Source: Ridgeia piscesae (Eukaryota; Annelida; Polychaeta; Sabellida; Siboglinidae). From it: 64,000 bases of DNA. The DNA is taken from NCBI GenBank assembly GCA_025642075.2, contig JAODUO010000556.1, forward strand, positions 2,501-66,500, written 5' to 3'. Of the stretch, positions 11,648-24,374 are shown one piece after another. Position 1 is the stretch's first letter; each line of letters begins with the position of its first letter. The notes below the pieces were generated by a model. The model saw only the letters and a list, made by a program, of their open reading frames with translations, ran no database searches and had not been told where the DNA came from. The position numbers and the translations under genes are program-made.

Positions 11648-13930
11648 GTACTGTGGTCATGCCACACCGGATAATGAAATTAAGTCGGAAACGAGAGAAA
11701 TAATTCTCATATTCAAGTCAAACTTCACAACAACATGGCAAAGCAACAGGAAAGGCTTCAAAGTGGAGGTTGTTGCAGGTGAGACTAGGATGTAGTATAG
11801 TGTGGATTGATGACAGAAACGATACACACACGCACGCATGCACGCACGCACACATACAGGTATCGATTTGGTGCTCTAATAAACTGGCCTGTGAAGCGGA
11901 TAACGTGTGATATTCCGGACAGTGTTTTGCCTTACGACGCGACACACCGTCCGAACAGTAGTGTGCATATTATATTATGTATACTTACTACATTCTCATT
12001 TAACAGTTCTTCATTCTGTCGAATGTATACCTATGTTTCATGCGGGTAGTTACTTCGAGAAGACTTTTTACTATTGTTTGTATAATACATTATATTATAT
12101 TTTTCTCAGTGCCCTACCCAAACGCTGTTACAAGCGCTGCTACAACGGCCGCTGCAACTGTGACGTCACCGAAACCCGCAACCGTGACGTCATCGACCGC
12201 CGCAACCGTGACGTCACCGACAACGACGACAACAGCGACGAGGACAACGACGACGACGACGACAACCACGACGAAGGCAACGCCAACGACAACAAAAGCT
12301 AACGAAGGTTAGTTACTGCAAAATCGGTTACAAACTAAGCATAGTGTAGTTTCTTGTAAAGAACTCGTGTCTGCTGTTATACGCGTACTTGGAAGTGTGC
12401 AAATGAAATGTGAAAATGTAAATAATATGCTCAGCGCGGATCGCAATGGTACAGTAGTAAGACCAAAGTTCATACATTTAGAAGAAGAAGAAGAAGAAAC
12501 TGTTCATTGACGCTCTAGGCCAGTGAATTATTTTAAAATATTCATTCACATTCGTGGGGCGTTTATTTGAGACATTCATTGCCATACTCAGAAAGTATAC
12601 ACACCTATGTAATAGTTATACTATCATAAATCGCAGCACATAATCAACGGTATACTACGGACTCTTTATGGTGGATAATGACGGATGTACCTAACATGAC
12701 GGTGAATGGTCTGTAGGGGCATCATGGAGTGAATTGAACGTGTGGCGGAATAGCGCATGCGCATGCGGAGGTTGCAACGTGCAGATGAGACATCGAATGT
12801 GCGGCGACCAAAAGTAATTATACATTATTTGCCTTTGTTCAGAAAAGTCAACAAATTGTCACCGCGTCTCTCCTCAAATCGTCCCTCATTCGCGTGTTTT
12901 GCCATCCTCGGCTACAATAGCAATCTTATACTTTCTCCGTAGCACGTGTCCGAGTCTCTGACAGTTTGACCTTTTTAATTCGTATGTCATGCATATCACG
13001 CCCTCTTCTTAACATTCATTGATACTCAAATTAATCGCAATAGAGAACAGTAGCCCCATGTATAACGTGATTTTAAATCGAGTGAATTATTTACACCAGT
13101 TTGCGTAGAAGAAGAATCTTCATTTTGTGTGCTTTCCCTGCAAGTGCACATTGCTAAACCGTTATCTCTGTATCTACAATAGCACGTTGCTGTCAACCCC
13201 AACAGTTAATGTGAAACGCAGAACAACCGGTATCTTCATGTGCACATCTAATGGAGAGATTTTGTCATGTTATGATGATTGTGATTGACCAATCTAAAGA
13301 TCAAATACTAAACCAAGATGGCGACTGTTTCAGATGTTCATTGGAGGAGACGGAGAGCAGGCCATGTGACCGCCTGTGCACCAAGGACGGCATCCGCTAT
13401 GTATTCGTCGGCAGAATGTATGAGACGTAAGTAAAAATACATGTTCACATAGTAATTTCACTGAGGATGTATGGCAGGGAGAGTGAATCGATCCAAAACA
13501 TTACCGAGAGTTTAAACAAAGATGTGGGAGGGCTGTAGGATGGGAATCGTACACATGTGGGAGATTATTTCCCCATCAGGTACGAACGGGAAGGTTGAGA
13601 TGTTTATCACACCTATGACATGTATTTCTTAATGTTGCGTTTATTCTGTAATTAAAAGCTATCAAAGCGGCGATATCGTACTTATAATTGTCTCATCGTG
13701 GTAAAGATGTTATTAGTTGGCTAGTAATTAACACTGCATACATACGAACAGAGTTTACGGTAACAAAGTATACATATCTTGTTGATCTAATCAACTAGCC
13801 ATAATTCGCTGACCACGTGAACGCGTTCTTGCAGACTGTGATAATTTATGTTTTACGTTGCAGTCCGTGTCCTGTTTGCTGCATCCAGTATGGGTTCCAT
13901 TTGTCTGGCGACAAATGCATCGAAGACTGA
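11648..13930 (+). CDS. Secreted CUB / Thr-rich / Cys-rich protein, 3' exons only
   Basis: Four exons are visible. Exon 11648-11778 encodes the second half of a CUB domain (YCGHATPDNEIKS, then IILIFKSNFTT and GFKVEVVA). It joins in phase to 12110-12307, a mucin-like exon rich in Thr and Ala. Exon 13334-13426 then splices to 13864-13930. In one frame this last pair gives a compact seven-cysteine tail (CSLEETESRPCDRLC, then PCPVCC and DKCIED) ending in TGA. The Thr-rich exon leaves phase 1, but the Cys-rich frame needs phase 2, so an exon may be missing between 12308 and 13333. The first CUB half and signal peptide were not found upstream. AATAAA lies at 13996-14001. This is probably a secreted or surface glycoprotein; the exact family is unknown. 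Confidence 0.6.
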
Positions 13931-13995
13931 CGCAACCTCTCAACATGTTAACACGTGGAACACTGAAATCCATCTTCAAAAAGATCTCAATTGAA

Positions 13996-14001
13996 AATAA
14001 A
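13996..14001 (+). terminator. Poly(A) signal of the CUB-domain gene
   Basis: AATAAA 66 bp after the TGA that ends the Cys-rich frame. Confidence 0.55.
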
Positions 14002-14344
14002 AGAAGTGACGAATTGCTATTAGCAGGAGTAATAAGAAAGCCCGGTTGTGATATATCTTATTATAATTTTATATTGTTCCTGTTTTACATTTTCTGCTTT
14101 TTATCAGTTGGTTTACAATCAATTTCGGTTTAAAATAAAAAAGACAATGTGAAGTCAGCGTGTCTGCAGTCACTGCAACCGTCGCCATTTTTAATTAACT
14201 TGTTTGATTATGAAACAATTCGTAAATATTGTAACTCTGAAAAGGAAACCCAATCTATTAACCAATTTAATACACTACTTGGAAAACCTATATTAAATGC
14301 AATGATTATGCTATGTATCCAAGTCGTAAATGTAAATTAAAACC

Positions 14345-16454
14345 ACCTTCACCCTCTAATGGGTGAATAATTAAGACGTAACCTTATAATCAGTTATCAT
14401 TATAAGCACTCGGCGATATGTCAGACTGACTAACGGTTTTCCAAAAAGGCGATGACTTAGATCCAGTTATTTATTATGATCATGATGAGTGTATATGTAA
14501 ACATTCTAAATTTGCTTAGATAAATGTATATATTAATTCACCTCAGTGGGGTACAAACAAAGAAACCGTGCAAAGTGACGTGTTCGAACAGGACAGCATT
14601 TGCGTATATTTAATATGTAATCCTAATGTATAACTAGGATATGTTATACATTTGACTGGCTGTGTTATCAATTACCTAGTAGGCGTATTTCGTGTGTAAA
14701 GCTAACCACACCAGGGTGAAACCAAACAGATATCCGCGGTAGGCCTTTGCGAATACATATTATAATGTTTTTAATTAACACAAACGATGGCTGTGACAAA
14801 AGAACTTACTATGTAAAAAGTGTGACAATTAGTTCCCAATTTGTGATATGTACATATTGTTTAATATTGTAAATAGAGAACATTGCATTGTTTAATATAT
14901 GTGTAAACCATCAATAAGTGTTTCATTTCATCATACACATATTGAGGATACATGACATGACATGTTAACAATTCATCGTTTGACCATCCAAAGTGGATGT
15001 GGCAAGTTATTTATGTATTAGTCAACAACATAATATTGTAATTGCTCTTGTACACGCAGGTTCGTTCAATTGATTAAATAAATAATTTTACATTGTTATA
15101 TATTGTATTCTAATATGTGGGTTTGTTTGCATTAAAAATCACCCATACATTCGTTGGTTTTGATGGCATACAAAATATATAATGTACGTAATGTACGGTT
15201 CGTCTCCCATAAGCTTCTTTCTAACCTTACACCCCTCCATTTCTACTTGAACCACCCACGGATTGCCGCTGATTATATCACCAAGCAAAATGACAACTGA
15301 ATTAATATGCAGAAATGAACCGACTGACAGCTGTCATCATTTGACAGCTCTGATGCCTCGCTGCACAAAACATCATTTCTACTCACTACACATGCATGTG
15401 CTCACAGAAATTCAGACAACCTGCATAATGCTGCTTTTAGAGGGTACTCTTTGGGCATACGAACACCGTATTGTGGTCTTACATCATCTATAGTTATACC
15501 CGTTCAAACTGATCGAGCTTGGGCGGGATTGTGTAGAAAGAAACAATAGAAAGTACAATAAGACAGGCGGTCACCAAACGTAGCGATGCATTCGAAATAC
15601 AGAGAGATTTTAAAGTGCACAAATGAAAACTACTACGAGGGGCTAAAACGTGCTGCCACCTCACGGGGTTTGGGTAATCGAGGCTAATGATACGTACGCG
15701 TGAACGTAAACAAAATGTAATGCTGGCTCTTGTAGAATGTAAAAAAGAATGTATATTTTCAGAGTCACTGTGCTCAGTTTATCCATAGCATAGCCACACC
15801 ATAAGTCAACCATAAAACAGATTCTAACGATGATGAATCAACAACCACGTGACTAACATGTGACCGTGATACTGGATAGCTTGTGACTTTGCGTCATGAA
15901 CCAGTAAAGCCAAAAGGATTGTTGTACTCGCGAACACCGCAGGAACGAAGAACCTGGCATGCACTGTCGCACCAACCGTCAATGAGATGCATAGCCATAG
16001 TCACGTTGTCAATAAGGCGGTAATTCGCTGAAGCTTTCAGCTGATCTTTAGAATCATCAAATCCAATCTAAAGATCGCGCAAAGTAAATACTGCCTGGGT
16101 TTGTTTGTTTATCTTCATTCTTTGTAAGTTTGTTTTGATATACAATTTTGCCTTAGGCTTACTTCGTAGTTGCTTTTTGTGCCCTACAGCAGATACATTC
16201 ATTATTGTCATCAAAGATATTTGACGAACGTCAGCGTTCAAGAAACTAAATTTGTTATCGTTTTCTTTATATGGCATATTGTATTTCCACTTCCGATGAC
16301 TGAACACAGACAACATCTCCAATATCGCTCAGATGACATGACAGCGTCGTTGTGTAACCAGAACGCCGCACTGTCCAATGTCACAGTCACAAAGGAATGC
16401 AAAATTTCTCCATTTAACCCTAGTGAATAAAATGTTAAAAAAATAACTATAACT
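14345..16454. other. No gene seen
   Basis: AT-rich intergenic sequence. Only short open frames without family resemblance or splice support. Confidence 0.55.
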
Positions 16455-16485
16455 GGCATTGGTGTGGAATTTTGACCCACCTCAA

Positions 16486-16486
<1 letters not shown>

Positions 16487-16519
<33 letters not shown>
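16487..16519. repeat. (TA)n microsatellite
   Basis: About 16 TA dinucleotides just inside the left terminal inverted repeat. Confidence 0.9.
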
Positions 16520-16521
<2 letters not shown>

Positions 16522-16680
16522 GTCCGGATACGGACAAATAGCCCATGTTTGCGTATACGCTATTCGTCCGGATACGGACAAATAGCCCATGTTTGCGTAT
16601 ACGCTATTCGTCCGGATACGGACAAATAGCCCATGACATGTTTGCGTATGCGCTATTTGACCGGATAAATACAGACAAAT
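16520..16680. repeat. Subterminal minisatellite, left end of the transposon
   Basis: Three to four copies of a unit of about 43 bp containing ATTCGTCCGGATACGGACAA followed by ATAGCCCATG. The core TCCGGATACGGA is close to palindromic. Confidence 0.9.
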
Positions 16681-17269
16681 AGCCCGACATCGCGCCATAT
16701 GCTACGTGAACGAACGTGAGTGCTATACTATTGATTAAGAAGGCATGTTTGTGTTTATGTTTAAATAACTGTTTCTTCTGAAATAATCACAATACGGCAA
16801 GTTTTTATTCACATGTTCCATTATAGTATGCCACTTACACAACATGAGCGACTTACTTGATCATTGTTTCATTTTCGGCCTTTATTTGAATTGTCCGTTT
16901 CCCTTTTTTTAGAAATATGGCAAAACCCATGTAAATTTCTTTTGCTGTACGTTACGCAAAAATCTATGTACCATCGCCAGATGTCGCCACTACTAGTTTT
17001 TAATCATGATTAAAATTACGAAAGCGAAATAATGAATTCAAATACCGTTTATAAACTGTGGTCCGAAATAATATATCTATGAAATTTAAAATATAATTAT
17101 TGCAGTATGTTATATCAAGAGGTAATGAAAATGATGATCATTTGTTGTATAAACTATCTGTAGTTGTAATATTTTCGTTATGGAGGCCTATTTTATAACA
17201 CCAAACACATGAGTAAACAGAGATGACTTTAATACTGAACATCAAAAACAGAAAGTTCATATGACACAG

Positions 17270-17745
17270 AAAGGTAATACACTAGCCTAATGTATATAAA
17301 TCATCCAACATCTTCATTTAGAAAGGTAATAAACATATGTAAATAAAATAGTAAAATACATAAATAAAAGACCAATCAAACAATGGTTCAAATAAATAAA
17401 ACGAGATATACAATACAAGTTAATCACGTCCTCTGTATAAATTACACCTAATGTGCATAAATCCATCAACATCTTAATTTTTGTTCTTAATACTGGTTCA
17501 AATAAATAAAACAGGATATACAAATTACACACATACGTTCTCGTGTATAAACTACACTAGCCTCAGTGCACAAATCCACCCACATCTTCATTTACAAAGG
17601 TAATAAATGTAAATAAATAAGTAAAATACACAAATAAAAGGCATCTGTATAAACTACACCTAATATGCATAAATCCACCCACATCTTAATTTTGAAAAGT
17701 AATAAACATACTGGTTCATGTGCACACACACTATAAGATCTAACA
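17270..17745. repeat. Degenerate tandem repeat inside the transposon
   Basis: Imperfect copies of a block containing CATCTTCATTTA.AAAGGTAATAA and AAATAAATAGTAAAATAC, with companion TATAAACTACACCTAAT blocks. At least three recognisable copies. Confidence 0.7.
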
Positions 17746-18114
17746 CATGTAGTATTGGGTTTACATATATGCAATACCATTATACAGAACGTACAACATA
17801 AAATACACCATTTAGAACCAATGGCTTCAATTACCAAAGTAAAGTAAACAAACCTTATAAACCATAATTACATAAAGCATGTTAAAGATACAAATTATTT
17901 ACATTTATAAAAAATCCGATCACATCAGTTCCAATCTTATAGCTCAACCAGAGATCTTGTTAACACAGCCTTGGAATGTTTCTATATTATGTCCTCACAA
18001 TGCCAGACCTGCCGACAATTTACGACTGATTCATCAAACTTTCACACACAGCAAGGTTAACATGTTGTACAGCAATGTTGTACACCATAATTCATTCAAG
18101 TTGTTTTAGTAGTG

Positions 18115-18832
18115 CTATAAAGGCACAGCTATCACATCATACGTATGAGCAGCTGTGTGGCAACTCCCACAAATCCAAGTCCTTGCCTTTGGCCGAGACT
18201 TCTTTCCTAGACATGCTAGGTGGTACCATTCTAGACACGAATCGGATGCCAGAGAGGTGTGGCCGTCATCAACCGAACCGTCACGATACACATCAATGCT
18301 TGGATCTGTTATTTTAGCTGGAAGACGCTCGGGATGGACTTCGACATCATCTCTTTCAATCAAAGTGCCAGCCAGGGCAGTGTCTTCCCTGTTCCCCACC
18401 AGCCAGCTGAGGATGACTGAAACACCATGTTAACAACATTGCATGAACATGTCTAGTAACAGTAACAGGCTGTTTCTTATGAATTATATAAAATAGTGTA
18501 CTATTAAACAGGTCTACAAGTAGAGGGTAAACTGCTTTGGTTAATCTTAAAGACTGGATACTGCACTATATAAACAAATTACCTTTACTTTTACATACAA
18601 TATAATCAAAAAATTCCAGGTTGACAGCAGACCAGATGTTTTTTCTTACTTTCGTTTTTTTTGAGAGGATCTTTCTTGCAGAATACCACTGGCTTGGTGA
18701 AACATTTCCACTTGGCTGGCAGACCAATCACAGTCTGTTCAGCCCCTTTTGGTCGCCCTCTCTTGATAACTTTGTTGTCCATCTTTCGTAGCGATGACTT
18801 TGATTTGCGCAGGACATGCTTTCTTGAATTAA
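18115..18832 (-). CDS. Transposon-borne protein, C-terminal part with PHD-like finger
   Basis: Two minus-strand exons, 18650-18832 and 18115-18416, join in phase across a GT-AG intron (donor side NEI, continuing ILSWLVGN). The upstream exon contains a basic KRGRPKGAEQTVIGLP motif. The downstream exon has an acidic RDDVEVHPERLPAKI segment. It then carries the second half of a PHD-like zinc finger (DSCLEWYHLACLG, then WICGSC), and the protein ends at TAG. Family proteins with this RGRPKGAEQT..PHD tail are, to my knowledge, found in repetitive transposon-like gene sets of marine invertebrates. The first zinc ligand pair and any catalytic domain are missing, so this copy is probably truncated. 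Confidence 0.6.
18500..18595 (+). repeat. SINE 3' tail fragment
   Basis: Contains ACTGGATACTGCACTATATAAA. The same tail occurs near 28460-28505 and 48675-48745. It sits in the intron of the transposon gene. Confidence 0.55.
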
Positions 18833-19617
18833 CTGAAAGTAAAAGAAAATGTTCACAAACTCCGGTGGCTGCATATACTGAAACACCCTCTAACAAAGCA
18901 TGTGAGAATGTGGGTGGCTGCAGGTGACCGTGAATATTTTGGATGATGTCCCCAAAACAAGATGCTAAATAATGCAAACAATTCTACAAAGAATGCCATC
19001 ATCAGTGCTAGGCCAGGCATATATCAACAGATTTAAGAAAAAAGTGCAAAAAAACCCAGAAAAACTTAATAATAAATTTAGGACATAACGTCTAGGACAT
19101 AATTATTATGTGACAAGTCCATATGCCGTCCCTTTCTAGAACGCTCTTGTTGTTGATTGCATCTAATATCGCTCGATACATGTTGATAATGCCTGGCACC
19201 ATAAAAAGGGCCGTGTAAAATGCATCATGAAACATTAGCTATACAGTGGGGGATATCACAATAGTGTATGTATAGTCGTAGCATAAATAATTGACTATAA
19301 CTAATTCAGAAAGCGTAATAATACCTTTGATGAGGTCACACCCCCTTGGAGTTGGTCTTGTATGCTCTTACCCCGTGGACGCAAGCATACGTAAGATTGG
19401 CATACTCGATGGCCGTGTTGTTCGTCTTTCGTGTATTTCTACGTATATCTGCCTCTATTTTTCTGCTGTCCTTTTATAAAATTGCACGAAATTGGTGTGT
19501 TCGAAGTGTTCAACAGCTGCCGATAATCATTGAATGTCTGGGAATTCACGTCCAACGGCCAGCTCATCCATCTCAGTTGTGCCGCTTGCGCAAATTTGAA
19601 TTGAACTCTCGCGAGAA

Positions 19618-19755
19618 ATATGTCCGGACAAATAGCCAGGGGGACGACATACGCTATTCGTCGGTATCCGGACGTATAGTCGCCCAGGCTATTTGTCCGT
19701 ATCCGGACGAATAGTCCCCCAGGCTATTCGTCCGTATCCAGACGTATAGCCACTC
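19618..19755. repeat. Subterminal minisatellite, right end of the transposon
   Basis: Three to four diverged copies of units containing CTATTTGTCCGTATCCGGAC. This is the inverted orientation of the array at 16520-16680. Confidence 0.85.
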
Positions 19756-20148
19756 CGATATATATATTATTGGCCTATATTTTAGATACCTCACACTAAC
19801 TGTAATCCTAACCCTAATACATCAGCATTCCCAAGTATATTTATGTTTAACAAATATTGTGGTTTCAGCACAAAAAATAACACTCCAATTTGTGCCAGCT
19901 GCAAGTGCAGTGGCCATGCGCATTATTTGCATCGTGCACATGGAATGTTCCAGCGATAAACAGTTTGTTTATGCTGACCACATCGTTTTTTCGCCCTCAA
20001 AAAGTCCACTAAAACACGCTGTTTATACAACACAAATATGCGTGAGATGATGTTGAATTATTAAATTAACAAAGTGAAGTATCAGATATTGATAAAGATA
20101 CAGTTATAACAAGAATATTGAGGTGGGTCCAAATTTTACACAAGTGCC

Positions 20149-20825
20149 AATACCTGACTAGACGCTCTTGGTACGTGTATTCTCACACTATACAGTGACA
20201 AGCACAGCATGATCATCACATTAATTTTGCCAGTTATTCACAAAAGAAAGGCCAGTTGAAAATTCCTTCTCATGGTACCTTGTAATTTGAGGGGTACAGG
20301 CCATGCTCTGCATGCATAGCGTTTGGACAGGTAAAACCTGATGTGTGCAGGTAGAAAACTAGAAATATCACTGCACAGGTGGTGGATGGGTAAAAAATGA
20401 AGGAGAAAAAGCTTTTTAAAATCTTAGATATGCCTTGAAAATGGCCTGTGTGTATGAGTTAACATCCACCAAAAAACGTGTGACTGGATTTTTTGTATTC
20501 AGCATAAAGCCCTATGATCCCCCAAGGTCACATCTCTCCAGCAGCCCAGCTATCGTGTTCTTGTCTAACATTTTTTTCCCCAATAGTTAATCTCATATAT
20601 TCATTGCACCTGAATTTCGGTCTTAAATTCCACGTTTGTTTGTTTGTTTTCATATTTGTAGATATTCACGCATTCTTTGTAATGAATCTTTATGTGTCCT
20701 GCCCATATAAATCTGCCCAAACATTTTAAAGGCCTGTTAAATACAGAACTACCATGTAAAATGTCTGAATGTTATATTTATTTACAAATATCCAAAAGTA
20801 ACCCCGGTTCTCGTGACATTTACAG
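20149..20825. other. Upstream region of the ABCA gene
   Basis: No coding exon seen. The acceptor just before the ABCA start codon implies that at least one untranslated 5' exon lies here or further upstream. Confidence 0.45.
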
Positions 20826-20831
20826 GCAGCA

Positions 20832-23800
20832 ATGGCCAAGGCACAGCAGTTTGTTCTGCTGCTGTGGAAGAACTACACCCTACAGCGGAGGAAGAAACTG
20901 TTGACCCTGCTGGAGATCGGCCTCCCAACCTTCTTTGCCATCATCCTCATTTTCATCCGTCGGAGGGTTGTGGCGAGTGACGTGACTAATTCGACTCAAT
21001 GGGACGCGTACAGCCTCTCGTCCTTGCCTCCCAATCTTCACCCCAACCTGGACCAACCGTGGAGGCTGTTCTATTCACCAGATGTTGAGGTCACGAGGTC
21101 AATCATGGGTGCAGTGAGGGACCAGCTGAACAAGGAACGATTGACTATCTCGCGTAAGGGTTCGATAGTCTGGGTTGTAATGATTGTGTGCTCGTTTTGC
21201 AGACGTAAAATATAAATTTGCCCATATGATATTATGAGTGTAAGTTCATTAAAATGACTTAAATTAATCTCTGTGTATTTGTAAACCACTCCAGAGCAGT
21301 TTTCAATTGATCTATACATAGATAACAATTTATTATTATTATTTATTACATTTTCATGAGACAGTAACTGGGTGTACATTTACAAATAACGTGACATTTA
21401 ATGCTGTCATGGCGTGAGTGTAAATGTGTTGAAGGGAATACACAGTTTTGTCAATGACAAAATTTAAGTTTCATGTGACTTGTTTTTTAGATGTCAAGAT
21501 TTTGTGCAGGATCAATACTGTGTGTTGTTTTCCGAATGATGACAAAAGTGTTTGCATTGTCATAAACAGACAATGAGACATATTTCGTATGCACCATTAA
21601 TTGTTTTACAAAGAAATGAAGCATAGCACCTAGCATTTAACCAGGGCTGTGCGGTTGTTATAATGAAGTCCTGACAGTCACATATTGCATACACTTCTTA
21701 ACGTTTAATTGCAGATGTGGTTGGGTTTGCCAATGAATCTGCAATGGTTGACAAGATACTGGCAGATGTACAGACACCAAACGTGAAAAGTGACATACTG
21801 GGTGGCATTGTGTTTACAAATCTGCCACCAGGGTGCAGCACTTTACCCTCCAACATTTGCTACAAGATCCGTCTCTCGTCGTCCCCCAGAACCTCCGACC
21901 GTCCGTCGCTTCACCTGGATCCGTTTAAGCAGGACACCAGTTGGAAGACAGCGTTCATGTTTCCTCCCTTCCAGAAACTGGGACCTAGGGAGAATGGCTC
22001 GCAGCATGGCGGAGACCCGGGTAAAGAACAGTCATATTTGAAATATACAAACTGGGACAGTTTTTAATTATTAAAACCTTGTGTCGTTTAATCTTTATCT
22101 GTTTTAACATTAGAATTGTCTACTTTATTAAATTACGATAATTTATCTCACAATTGTTTAAGCATTAAATATATATGTATTTTTAATACCTCCAGTAATT
22201 TTATTAAAAAACAAATTGGCAATTATCACCTGGATATTCTATGTCACTGATGGTTGATCTAAATCAGAAAATAATCCAGTCCAGTAAACCAGTACAAAAT
22301 GTGAATTTTTTTACCCAAAATGGCTCTGCCACTCAAAAAGGCTTCAGGCCAGGGCAAATATCAAGGCATGAGTTTTTAAAATTTCTTATGTCAACAAAGT
22401 ACTAAGAGAAGTCAACTTATTTATTCATAACTGTAATGTAGAAGCTCCGCTTTTGTAGATGAGACTATTTGTATGTTTTATTATTTTATGTCAGTTACAT
22501 GAGATACTTTTCTATTCCCCAGGTTACTGGCGGGAAGGCTTTCTCTCACTTCAGCACAATATTGACATCGCCATCATCAAACAATTGAATCTGACAGCAG
22601 ATGATGACAGAATAAAGAAACCAAGCTTGGATGATATCAAACTGAAACTGAAACGATTCCCATACCCGCCGTACAGAAATGACTATTTTGTGTTGGTCAT
22701 TCAGCAACAGCTGCCCCTGATTCTAATGCTCAGCTTTGTCTACAGTGCCCTGAGTATAGTTAAGGACGTGGTGCACGAAAAGGAGAGAAAACTGAAGGTA
22801 TGGCTGTGTTTTAATAACATTGTTTGATTTATTAATTGGTAAAACCTCAGTGGGATTTACTTTTAACAGACTGCTTACATTACACTGTTTGCTGCTCTGG
22901 CATGAACCATTTCTTGTGAGATAAACCAGTGCTCATGTAAATGCTGTCGCTAAGCAGTATCGTGCAATTTGTTTACGTGAGATGCAGCTTTTTAAGTTTC
23001 AACTCATCCCCTGGATGTTATTTTTCCAATTTTATCTTGTCTCTGCCACTCTACTTAACAACGAGTCCAATTTTTATTTACAGACAACATTTTTAAAACC
23101 CTAGCAAAAGTATTAATAAATAAATTACAAATTAGATTTAAACCTTAATGCCCACTTTGCTGAAAAGCTAAGCACATTCGAAAGATAATTGTCAGAAAGG
23201 ACAAATGACATTATCACTAATCCATTACAAGTCTGGTATGGACCCTGAAACCAGTACAAGTTCTTAACAATAGGCAAATTAAAAACAACAAAATCATTAA
23301 CATATCATTAAGTCATAAGATTAAGTTTATTAACGTTTTAAATTGAGATAAAGATCGTTATAAATCAGTTGTTTTTGGTAAACACAAATACGACGACCAT
23401 TATTGGATCATATGAAGAAACAGTTTATTTCCTGTGCTGCATGTGAGTAATGTGATGACACATGTGAGTAATGTGATGACACATGTGAGTAATATGATGA
23501 CACATGTGAGTAATGTGATGACACATGTGAGTAATATGATGACACATGTGAGTAATGTGTGACACATGTGAGTAATGTGATGACACATGTGAGTAATGTG
23601 ATGACACATGTGAGTAATGTGATGACACATGTGAGTAATGTGATGACACATGTGAGTAATGTGATGACACATGTGAGTAATGTGATGACACATGTGAGTA
23701 ATGTGATGACACATGTGAGTAGTGTGATGACACATGTGAGTAATGTGATGACACACGTGAGTAATGTGATGACACACATGTGAGTAATGTGATGGCACAT

Positions 23801-24176
23801 GTGAGTAATGTGATGACACATGTGAGTAATGTGATGACACATGTGAGTAATGTGATGACACGTGTGCATGTTTCAGGAGCTGATGAAGATGATGGGACTG
23901 AGCAACTGGCTGCACTGGTGTGCCTGGTTCCTCCAGTACTTCATCTTGCTCTTCTTTTCTGTCCTCATCATCACTGTCTTCTTCTGCCTCCCTGTCAGTC
24001 CATATGGCAGTGTGGTAGGCAACACCTCCCCAACAATCGTCCTTGTCTTTCTCCTCGCATATGTTGTTGCCACCATCAACTTCTGCTTCGCCGTCAGCGT
24101 CTTCTTCAACAAAGGTGCGTGACATTTATTACTCAATCTTTGGTAGATTGTTCAGTTGAGAATCATATATTCATAT

Positions 24177-24218
<42 letters not shown>

Positions 24219-24260
24219 CAATGTGTAAATTTAAGAACTCACAACTGCACACATACCCAG

Positions 24261-24310
<50 letters not shown>

Positions 24311-24327
24311 AGTAACAAATCCACTCT

Positions 24328-24374
<47 letters not shown>

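Larger units (their letters stand above)
16455..20148 (-). mobile_element. DNA transposon candidate with 31-bp terminal inverted repeats
   Basis: 16455-16485 and 20118-20148 are inverted copies of each other, 31 bp each, matching at 26 positions and sharing the inner ACCCACCTCAA. Just inside each end lies a minisatellite built on TCCGGATACGGACAAATAG, in opposite orientations (16520-16680 and 19618-19755). The interior carries a spliced gene fragment with a PHD-like finger on the minus strand. No clear target duplication was seen. The superfamily is not assigned. Confidence 0.65.

Noticed and set aside
12110..12307. Alternative acidic Asp/Asn-rich frame over the Thr-rich exon
   Set aside because: It stops before the donor and does not join the CUB exon in phase, whereas the Thr-rich frame does.
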